A stretch of 6,940 bases of DNA. Origin: Pseudomonadota bacterium (GTDB lineage Bacteria; Myxococcota; Myxococcia; Myxococcales; Anaeromyxobacteraceae). The notes under the pieces are model-generated. The model was not told the origin of the DNA and ran no database searches. It saw only the letters and a program-made list of their open reading frames with translations. Shown one piece after another: positions 1-4,044 of this stretch; within the stretch, counting starts at the first letter, position 1; every line of letters begins with the position of its first letter. The DNA lies in NCBI GenBank assembly GCA_023411405.1, contig JAEYOU010000097.1, positions 1 through 6,940 on the forward strand. Direction: 5' to 3'. Position numbers and translations under genes: made by a program.

Positions 1-671
1 GCCCGGTCACGTCGATCACGCCCGCGCGGCGGTAGCGTCGCGTAGTTCTGGTGAACATCCGCTCGCCCTGAGCCTGTCGAAGGGCGAGCTGTTGCGGCCC
101 CGCTCCCTTCGCTCGTAGCTCCTCCCGGAACGCCTCGAGCCCGGCGTCGGGAAGGGCCACGGTGCCGCGTGGGACGGGTCCGGCACCGCGGCGACCTCCC
201 TCGCTTCGCGCGGCCCGGACCGGCTCCGTACTGGAGACGGTCCCGCGCGCTCGGGGGGCGCCTGCAACTCCGTGGGTGCCGGCGCGCTCGATGAGCGGAG
301 CCGTGCTGAGGAGCCGGGTGCCCTCGCGTCGCCGTCACCCAAATTGCAGGCGGCGTCCGTACTGGTGACGTGGTCTCGGGCGCGCTTCGCTCGGTCGAGA
401 GTGTGAACTCGCGGCGAAGCCGCGCTCCGATTCCGGGGCCTCCTGGGGGGCGGTCGGCGCTGCGCCGGCCCCGCCCTCGGGTTGGTTCCGATGGGGCGGG
501 CTCGAGGCGTCCCGCTCGTCGCGGCCTTCGCTCCGCTCGCTGACGGACGGGCGTTGCTCACTCGCGCGCCCCTGAACCTGTCGAACCGTGGGCGGCGACT
601 GATCGAGAGATCGCGGCCCCCCGCCGCACCCGCACCGTGCCCGCCAGCTCCCCGCCGCGGGTACTTTCCCT
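1..671. other. Non-coding GC-rich flank upstream of tRNA-Phe
   Basis: I see no supportable gene here. The longest open frame (16-561, minus) translates to low-complexity R/P/S/A-rich protein with no recognisable domain, as expected for chance ORFs in very GC-rich DNA. The stretch contains several palindromes: a REP-like hairpin at 61-89, a 6-bp stem with GAA loop at 410-424, and a long GC hairpin around 452-470 (arms GGTCGGC / GCCGGCC with one G-T pair). A 10-base word TCCGTACTGG occurs twice (225-234, 356-365). A short open frame at 2-118 on the plus strand could be the tail of an upstream gene but resembles nothing known to me. Confidence 0.6.
61..89. repeat. REP-like palindromic repeat (hairpin)
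   Basis: Perfect 9-bp arms GCTCGCCCT / AGGGCGAGC flank the 11-nt loop GAGCCTGTCGA. The loop and inner arms match the widely dispersed extragenic palindrome of the CTTCGACAGGCTCAGG type found in many GC-rich proteobacterial genomes (recalled from general knowledge, not searched). A degenerate version of the core, CCTGAACCTGTCGAACC, occurs at 571-587 without the flanking palindrome. Confidence 0.6.
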
Positions 672-700
672 TTGCATTTCGCGGCCGTCGATCGTAGAAA
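672..700 (+). promoter_or_regulatory. Putative sigma70-type promoter of tRNA-Phe
   Basis: TTGCAT at 672-677 and TAGAAA at 695-700 are separated by exactly 17 bp. They lie in a small AT-richer pocket within very GC-rich DNA. Transcription would begin near 707, giving about a 42-nt 5' leader before the tRNA. The bases just after the -10 are GC-rich (GGCCGTCCCGCG), as is typical of stringently controlled stable-RNA promoters. The hexamers match the consensus only moderately (3/6 and 4/6), so the call rests mainly on spacing and context. Confidence 0.4.
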
Positions 701-748
701 GGCCGTCCCGCGCGGTCCGGATCACCAGCGCCGACGGGGGCGAAGGAC

Positions 749-821
749 GCCTGGGTAGCTCAGTTGGTAGAGCAGGGGACTGAAAATCCCCGTGTCGCTG
801 GTTCGATTCCGGCCCCAGGCA
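749..821 (+). tRNA. tRNA-Phe (anticodon GAA)
   Basis: A full cloverleaf can be folded. The acceptor stem is GCCTGGG (749-755) with CCCAGGC (814-820), and A821 is the discriminator. The anticodon stem GGGGA/TCCCC (775-779/787-791) carries the loop CTGAAAA with anticodon GAA at 782-784. The T stem GCTGG/CCGGC (797-801/809-813, one G-T pair) has the loop TTCGATT. The D-arm contains the usual AGCTCAGTTGGTAGAGC. CCA is not encoded. The gene is intact and is followed by its own terminator. An integrase gene lies immediately downstream and convergent, making this the likely attachment site of the island. Confidence 0.97.
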
Positions 822-2028
822 CTCCAACTTCGCTCGAGCAACGAAGCCCAGAGGACTGCAAAGTCCCCTGGGCTTCACTGTTTTTCGGCGCCGCGGCGGA
901 GTCCGCGGCGGCGGGGGTCGCGAGTCCATCCGGTCCACGGGATCCGGGCGGATCCGGGGCCGCTGCTACAACTCTGCTACAGACGTCCTGCGTCAAACCC
1001 ATCGCCCTCGCCATGAGCGCGGCGAGCTGCTCGGGCGTCTGCCGGCCGTAGACCCGCTCCAGCATCCGCGTGTCCTTGTGGCCCATCGCCTGCGCGATCG
1101 GGAAGAGCGGCACGCCCGCCTCGACCTGCCACGAGGCGAACGTGCGCCGGAGGTCGTTCGGGCTGCAGCGCTCGATCTTCGCCGCGGTGCACGCGTCGGC
1201 GAGGTCGCGGCGGACGTTCGCCCACGGCTGGAAGAGCGCGTCGCCGGCGCCGCGCGCGTGCTCGAGCGCGTACGCGAGGAGCGACTTCTGGGCCGGGCTC
1301 ACGATCGGCACCGTCCGGAAGCGCGTCTTGCGCTTCGTGCCGCGGAGGAGCACGGTGGCGAGCCCCTCGCCGACGTCGCCGCGCCTCGCCAGCTCCGTCT
1401 CGCGCCAGCAGGCGCTCGTCGCGACGATGAACGCGACGCGCGCGGCGCGGTCGGCGGTGAGCTTCCCCAGGAGCTTCGCGAGCTCGTCGGCCGTGAGCGC
1501 GCGCTTGCGCGGCTCGTACCCCGGCGAGAACGCGATCGGGATGACCTCCTCCACGCGCCCGCGCCACTGGCCGGCGCGGATGGCGAGCCGGAGCGACTTC
1601 CGGAGCACGACCAGCTCCTTCGCGATGGTCGTGTCGGCGGCGCCCTCGGCGCGCCGGCGGGAGATGTAGCCGTCCACGTCGGCCGGGCGGAGCCGCGCGA
1701 GCGGGAAGGGGACGTGCTCGCCGCGCGCGTTCGTCTCGAAGACGCGGACCAGGTGCCCGGCCTTGGTCTCGTGGAAATCGACGGTGTCGCGGCTCCGCCG
1801 CCCGGCCGCGACCTCCTCCTCGTCGAGCTTGAGGAGGAGCTGCAGCGCGCTCGTCAGGGTCGCCGTCCGCGCGGCCGCGTGATCGGGATCGGCCGCGTCG
1901 CGCTCCCACTGGCGGACCACGGCCTCGGCGGCGCTCCGGTCGCGGCACTTCGTGGTCCGGGTGATGCGCCGGCCGTTCTCGTAGACCCAGCCGTACCAGA
2001 CGCGACCACGCTTGAAGAGCCGCTGCAT
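760..2028 (-). CDS. int: Tyrosine recombinase / site-specific integrase
   Basis: The phage-type integrase catalyses strand exchange between element and chromosome. The start is ATG at 2028, preceded by an excellent ribosome site AAGGAGGT six bases upstream; a GTG at 2058 in the same frame is less likely. The product is 422 residues. An N-terminal arm-binding-like start (MQRLFKRGRVWYGW) leads to a SAM-like core-binding region (about 55-155) and the catalytic domain (about 175-340). Visible catalytic residues are R209 (CWRETEL), K232/K234, R294 (PNDLRRT), H317 (MGHKD) and Y327 (RVYGR). The usual box II histidine before DLRR is Asn291. The conserved fold ends near residue 345. The last ~75 residues are A/P/S-rich and read antisense through the tRNA terminator and most of the tRNA, stopping with TGA at 760-762. 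The gene is translationally linked to the overlapping HTH gene upstream. Identification as an integrase is firm; the reality of the long tail is uncertain. Confidence 0.93.
   Translation of the reverse strand: MQRLFKRGRVWYGWVYENGRRITRTTKCRDRSAAEAVVRQWERDAADPDHAAARTATLTSALQLLLKLDEEEVAAGRRSRDTVDFHETKAGHLVRVFETNARGEHVPFPLARLRPADVDGYISRRRAEGAADTTIAKELVVLRKSLRLAIRAGQWRGRVEEVIPIAFSPGYEPRKRALTADELAKLLGKLTADRAARVAFIVATSACWRETELARRGDVGEGLATVLLRGTKRKTRFRTVPIVSPAQKSLLAYALEHARGAGDALFQPWANVRRDLADACTAAKIERCSPNDLRRTFASWQVEAGVPLFPIAQAMGHKDTRMLERVYGRQTPEQLAALMARAMGLTQDVCSRVVAAAPDPPGSRGPDGLATPAAADSAAAPKNSEAQGTLQSSGLRCSSEVGVPGAGIEPATRGFSVPCSTN
782..821. other. Probable attachment-site region (3' half of tRNA-Phe)
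   Basis: Tyrosine integrases whose genes adjoin a tRNA 3' end usually recombine in the anticodon-to-T-arm part of that tRNA, and the element restores the 3' half. Here the integrase gene starts at 2028 and runs leftwards into this tRNA, fitting that arrangement. The exact core and its second copy cannot be seen, because the other end of the element is outside the window. The limits given are an inference from the family, not an observed duplication. Confidence 0.4.
843..885 (+). terminator. Rho-independent terminator of tRNA-Phe
   Basis: Arms 843-857 and 862-876 form a stem of 14 pairs (GAAGCCCAG/CTGGGCTTC and GGACT/AGTCC) interrupted by one A-C mismatch. It is closed by a GCAA tetraloop (858-861) and followed by ACTG and five T residues (881-885). 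It sits 21 nt after the tRNA in the same orientation, so it terminates the tRNA transcript. It is embedded, antisense, within the integrase reading frame. A second GC hairpin (889-896 with 903-910) follows directly. Confidence 0.85.
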
Positions 2029-2228
2029 CCCAGGACCTCCTTCGCGTACCGCTCCCACGTCTCGAGGGGCACTCTCAGCAGCCCACGGACACCCGCGGCG
2101 CGGTTCGCAGCGCGGCGCAGGTGCTCGTAGGCGAGCGACCGCGAGCAGCCGAGCGCACGCCGCACGTCCGTCGCGGAGACCCAGACGGTGACGAGCTTGA
2201 AGCGCCGCTCTGCGGTCACGAACTCCAC
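1854..2228 (-). CDS. Small helix-turn-helix protein, excisionase/AlpA-like
   Basis: The start is GTG at 2228, one base after the stop of the RHH gene, with GAAGGGG eight bases upstream as ribosome site. Residues about 16-40 (SATDVRRALGCSRSLAYEHL) look like the winged-helix/MerR-type DNA-binding motif of excisionases and AlpA regulators. A basic segment and the wing-like LLRVPLETWERYA follow. Such proteins bend att DNA or set integration versus excision. The immediate position upstream of int supports that role, but specific function is inferred. Residues after about 67 are low-complexity S/A/G/P/R and are encoded entirely within the int gene in another frame (175-nt overlap). That tail may be real but unimportant, or a frameshift may have removed an earlier stop. 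The int ribosome site lies inside codons 62-66, suggesting coupled translation. Confidence 0.7.
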   Translation of the reverse strand: MEFVTAERRFKLVTVWVSATDVRRALGCSRSLAYEHLRRAANRAAGVRGLLRVPLETWERYAKEVLGCSGSSSVVASGTAGSTRTAGASPGPRSAATGAPPRPWSASGSATRPIPITRPRGRRP

Positions 2229-2229
2229 G

Positions 2230-2568
2230 TCAGCGCCCCTTCCGCTCCTTCGCGGGCGCGTCGAAGCCGGCGCCCTTCTCCCGGACCTCGAGCCCGCGCT
2301 GATAGAGCAGGTGCACGAGGTAGCCCATTCGATCCATGCCGAGCGCTTCGCGGTCGGCGTCGAGCTGGTGCGTGGCGGCCGGCGGGAGACCGAAGTCGGT
2401 CAGGTATCCGTGGAGCAGCCGGACGACGAGTGCCGTCATGTCGAGCCCCTTCCTCGCCGCCTCCGCCTTCACGAGCGCCACCAGGTCCCGCGGCATCCGG
2501 AACGTCTGCATGACCTTCTCGCTCGAGAGGATCTCCTGCTCGCTCACTGCTGCCTTCCGCGGTGTCAT
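2230..2568 (-). CDS. Ribbon-helix-helix-like DNA-binding protein
   Basis: I chose ATG at 2568 (112 residues) because GGGGAG lies eight to nine bases upstream. A GTG at 2619 would add 17 residues and overlap the direct-repeat operator. Residues 20-24 (MQTFR) form a likely beta strand, followed by helices at about 26-40 and 43-55, the RHH pattern of Arc/MetJ/CopG-type proteins. Residues 71-94 (for example GMDRMGYLVHLL) resemble the segment at 41-52 (GLDMTALVVRLL), suggesting a second, degenerate RHH half. The C-terminus is basic (AKERKGR). The stop TGA is one base from the next start, so the gene heads an RHH-HTH-int operon. Likely roles are autoregulator of the operon or a nucleoprotein accessory factor. 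I cannot name a specific family member. Confidence 0.65.
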   Translation of the reverse strand: MTPRKAAVSEQEILSSEKVMQTFRMPRDLVALVKAEAARKGLDMTALVVRLLHGYLTDFGLPPAATHQLDADREALGMDRMGYLVHLLYQRGLEVREKGAGFDAPAKERKGR

Positions 2569-2584
2569 CGGTGCCGACTCCCCA

Positions 2585-2606
2585 GTCTGTATAGTCGTCC
2601 GTATAG
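2585..2606. promoter_or_regulatory. 12-bp-spaced direct repeat, putative operator/promoter of RHH-HTH-int operon
   Basis: On the minus strand CTATACGGAC (2606-2597) and CTATACAGAC (2594-2585) match at nine of ten positions and start 12 bp apart, about one helical turn. They lie 17-38 bases upstream of the RHH start. Each copy contains a TATAC word that could double as a -10 element, but no good -35 is visible. Tandem short repeats at helical spacing are typical operators for RHH dimers, and the adjacent gene encodes such a protein. Autoregulation is therefore a reasonable inference. Confidence 0.4.
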
Positions 2607-2700
2607 CTGAGTTGTACACCCGTTCTCCAGTCCCATCCCCTTCCGGTTTCTCCCCTCCTCACTGCCTATCCTGTCTCGTTCCTCTCCATCCGTTCCCTCA

Positions 2701-2845
2701 GCTCCGGCCCCGCCGCCCTGCCCTGCAGTTCGAGCTCAGGCGACAGCAGGCCGACCCCCCGATTCAGTCGTTGGGAGCGGGGGGTCGGCCTGATGGCGCC
2801 CCTCGCGCCGCGATTGTGCGCCGCTCCGGGCGGCGGGGCCGGAGC
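2701..2845. repeat. Nested inverted-repeat region (18-bp arms enclosing a hairpin)
   Basis: The arm at 2701-2718 (GCTCCGGCCCCGCCGCCC) is a perfect reverse complement of 2828-2845. Between them sits a second perfect inverted repeat (2747-2792). The two are almost concentric (centres near 2773 and 2770). No flanking target duplication is visible, and no transposase lies inside. Most of the surrounding non-coding stretch (2620-2940) shows nothing else apart from this and a 12-bp tandem repeat. It could be a non-autonomous MITE-like element, a cruciform-forming control site, or a transfer/replication-type origin. The sequence alone does not decide. Confidence 0.65.
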
Positions 2846-2942
2846 GCCGCAGTTCCGCGGAGTTGCGCGTCGAAGCCTGCTCCCAATCCTGTTGCCGACC
2901 CTGTTCCCAATCGTGTGGGCTCCAGGGCATATGCCCCGTCAT
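2736..2942 (-). CDS. Possible small protein downstream of parB
   Basis: This is a 68-residue open frame. Its ATG (2942-2940) shares one base with the parB stop TGA (TGATG junction), an arrangement typical of coupled genes. The ribosome site is weak (GGAT about six bases upstream). The product begins MTGHMPWSPHDWEQ, contains a DWEQ/GRQQ/DWEQ repeat from the 12-bp DNA repeats, and ends in an R/P/G-rich segment encoded across the 15-bp hairpin. It has no membrane segment and no domain I recognise. The overlap with structured repeats and its composition make it quite possibly non-coding. Confidence 0.25.
   Translation of the reverse strand: MTGHMPWSPHDWEQGRQQDWEQASTRNSAELRRSGPAARSGAQSRREGRHQADPPLPTTESGGRPAVA
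2747..2792. repeat. Perfect 15-bp inverted repeat / hairpin
   Basis: CAGGCCGACCCCCCG (2747-2761) pairs perfectly with CGGGGGGTCGGCCTG (2778-2792) across a 16-nt loop. No T-run follows on either strand, so it does not look like an intrinsic terminator by the usual rule. On the minus strand it lies downstream of parB and could still protect the mRNA 3' end or attenuate transcription toward the RHH gene. Confidence 0.75.
2877..2912. repeat. Three tandem 12-bp repeats
   Basis: The units are CTGCTCCCAATC (2877-2888), CTGTTGCCGACC (2889-2900) and CTGTTCCCAATC (2901-2912). Units 1 and 3 differ at one base and the middle unit is more diverged. On the minus strand they read in frame as DWEQ-GRQQ-DWEQ within a small possible ORF. 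They lie between the nested inverted repeats and the end of parB. They could be iteron-like binding sites or a short coding repeat. Confidence 0.55.
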
Positions 2943-3922
2943 CAGGGATCCGCGTCGCGGCGCGCGTTCTCCACGTGGAGAACCGGCCGGCGCACGTCCG
3001 ATCGGACGGCGCGGCGGACCATCGTCAGGATCTGCTCGAGCACCTTGATGAGCTCCTCGCGCTCCTCCGGGCTGACGTCGCGGCGCGCGATGCGCTCGAC
3101 GTTGAGAACCAGCTCGTCGCCGTCGAGGCGGTACGGCGGACCGTCGGCCGTCAGTGCCCGCGCGGCGACAGCCGCGCGCCAGCCCTGCGCATCATCTTCG
3201 CGACGCTGCGGCGCCGGCGAACGCGGTTTCGGTCGGCGTGGCGCGCGCCCGCCCTCTAGATCGCGTGCGTACATCTCGAGGCGGCGGATCGACCAGCGCT
3301 CGTTCACGACGCGGTCGATGAGCTCGTCGACATCGGCGAGGGCGCGCTGCTTCGCCTCCGGGCCGCCGCGCTGCGCCAGCCTGTTGTAGATGCGAACGAG
3401 CTCAAGCGCGGCGCGCGCGTCGACGTGCCCCTGCACGACCGCGTCCCGGATCGGATGCGGCGCCTCGTGCAACTGGATGAGGCGCCGCGCCTGCTGGTAG
3501 CTGCACCCGATGAGCTCCCCCGCCTCCTTGGCGCCGACGCTGAACGCCTCCATCAGTTGCACCAGGACCGCCGCCTCCTCCACGGCGTTCAGGTTCTCGC
3601 GCAGCAGGTTCTCCTCGGCCTGCGCGAGCAGCCGCTGCTTCGGGTCCGTCAGCCCCACGTCCACGATGCACGGGATCTCGTCGAGGCCAGCGAGGTGCGC
3701 CGCGCGCCAACGTCGTTCGCCGGCGACGATGCGGTACCGGCCGGGCGTGCTCGCGTCGGGCACTACGACGATGGGTTCGCGCATCCCGGAGCGCCGGATG
3801 CTGTCGGCGAGGGACCGAAGGCGATCCGGAGCAAACGTAGTGCGGACCTGCGGTTCCGCTGCGGGCGACACAGACCCGATGGGGAGTCGCATCAGGGGAC
3901 AAAGGACGAGACCCGGTGGCAT
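2942..3922 (-). CDS. parB: ParB/Spo0J-family partition-like protein
   Basis: Numbering from ATG 3922 (326 residues), the N-terminal nuclease/CTPase-like ParB domain shows QVRTTF (about 25-30), ADSIRRSG (39-46), box II RYRIVAGERRWRAA (62-75) and box III ENLLRENLNAVEEA (104-117). A helix-turn-helix region follows at about 127-150 (AGELIGCSYQQARRL). These are hallmarks of CTP-binding clamp proteins that load at parS sites. The C-terminal third is charged, and its last helices (SPEEREELIKVLEQILTMV) may dimerise. Starts at 3952 (GTG), 3934, 3922 and 3892 (ATG) are all possible and none has a good ribosome site; the conserved region begins just after 3892. No ParA gene is in the window. It is divergent from hsdM, so it may act in element maintenance or as a regulator. 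Family assignment is strong; the biological role is inferred. Confidence 0.88.
   Translation of the reverse strand: MPPGLVLCPLMRLPIGSVSPAAEPQVRTTFAPDRLRSLADSIRRSGMREPIVVVPDASTPGRYRIVAGERRWRAAHLAGLDEIPCIVDVGLTDPKQRLLAQAEENLLRENLNAVEEAAVLVQLMEAFSVGAKEAGELIGCSYQQARRLIQLHEAPHPIRDAVVQGHVDARAALELVRIYNRLAQRGGPEAKQRALADVDELIDRVVNERWSIRRLEMYARDLEGGRAPRRPKPRSPAPQRREDDAQGWRAAVAARALTADGPPYRLDGDELVLNVERIARRDVSPEEREELIKVLEQILTMVRRAVRSDVRRPVLHVENARRDADP
2953..3110 (-). repeat. In-frame duplicated segment in the 3' end of parB
   Basis: The segments 2953-2984 and 3076-3110 share an identical 14-base word CGTCGCGGCGCGCG, followed by 18 bases matching at 14 positions after a 3-base gap. They are 123 bp (41 codons) apart, so the proteins align in frame: VLNVERIARRDVS and VLHVENARRDAD. 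The palindrome at 2966-2983 lies in one copy; the other copy has only an imperfect version (CTCGACGTTGAG, 3095-3106). Confidence 0.6.
2966..2983. promoter_or_regulatory. Perfect 18-bp palindrome, candidate parS-like site
   Basis: GTTCTCCACGTGGAGAAC is its own reverse complement. Its CACGTG centre is the core of canonical parS (TGTTTCACGTGAAACA); outside the core the half-sites agree at only some positions (5 of 8 per half). It lies within the last codons of the ParB-like gene (VLHVEN). ParB proteins often have parS close to or inside the par locus, so this is a natural candidate for the cognate site of a divergent ParB. Binding is not shown. Confidence 0.5.
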
Positions 3923-4044
3923 GCTAACGTACATACACCTGCGATACGACACCCGGCCCGCGAACGGCGGCGGTGGCCGGGCGTATCCCTGGTGCGGCAG
4001 GCGAGCAAGGCAGGATCAGCTCATTTTCGAGGTATACGAAGCCC
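3923..4044. promoter_or_regulatory. Divergent parB-hsdM intergenic region
   Basis: The two genes are transcribed away from each other, so this ~120-bp segment must hold promoters for both unless hsdM is read from further left. I could not find a convincing -35/-10 pair for either. The AT-richest parts are around 3925-3950 (GCTAACGTACATACACC, with a loosely repeated GGTGT..GTA on the minus strand) and 4020-4040. GAGGT at 4029-4033 is the likely hsdM ribosome site. Confidence 0.4.

Noticed and set aside
2..118. Tail of an upstream plus-strand gene at the left edge
   Set aside because: The open frame is short, includes the REP-like repeat translated as ALSLSKGE, and cannot be tied to any family.
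16..561. 181-residue minus-strand open frame in the left flank
   Set aside because: The translation is low-complexity R/P/S/A, passes through the REP-like hairpin, and has no domain; long chance ORFs are expected at this GC content.
1078..2130. 350-residue plus-strand open frame opposite the integrase
   Set aside because: It is the mirror frame of a clearly conserved integrase, rich in R/A/E repeats and without recognisable motifs.
2747..2792. Hairpin considered as rho-independent terminator for parB
   Set aside because: There is a strong stem but no T-run on either strand, and the loop is long (16 nt).
2701..2912. CRISPR array
   Set aside because: The repeats are inverted, or short tandem 12-mers, with no regularly spaced direct repeats and spacers and no cas genes.
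4033..4038. TATACG as the -10 element of hsdM
   Set aside because: It lies only seven bases from the start codon, overlaps the ribosome-site region, and has no -35 partner.
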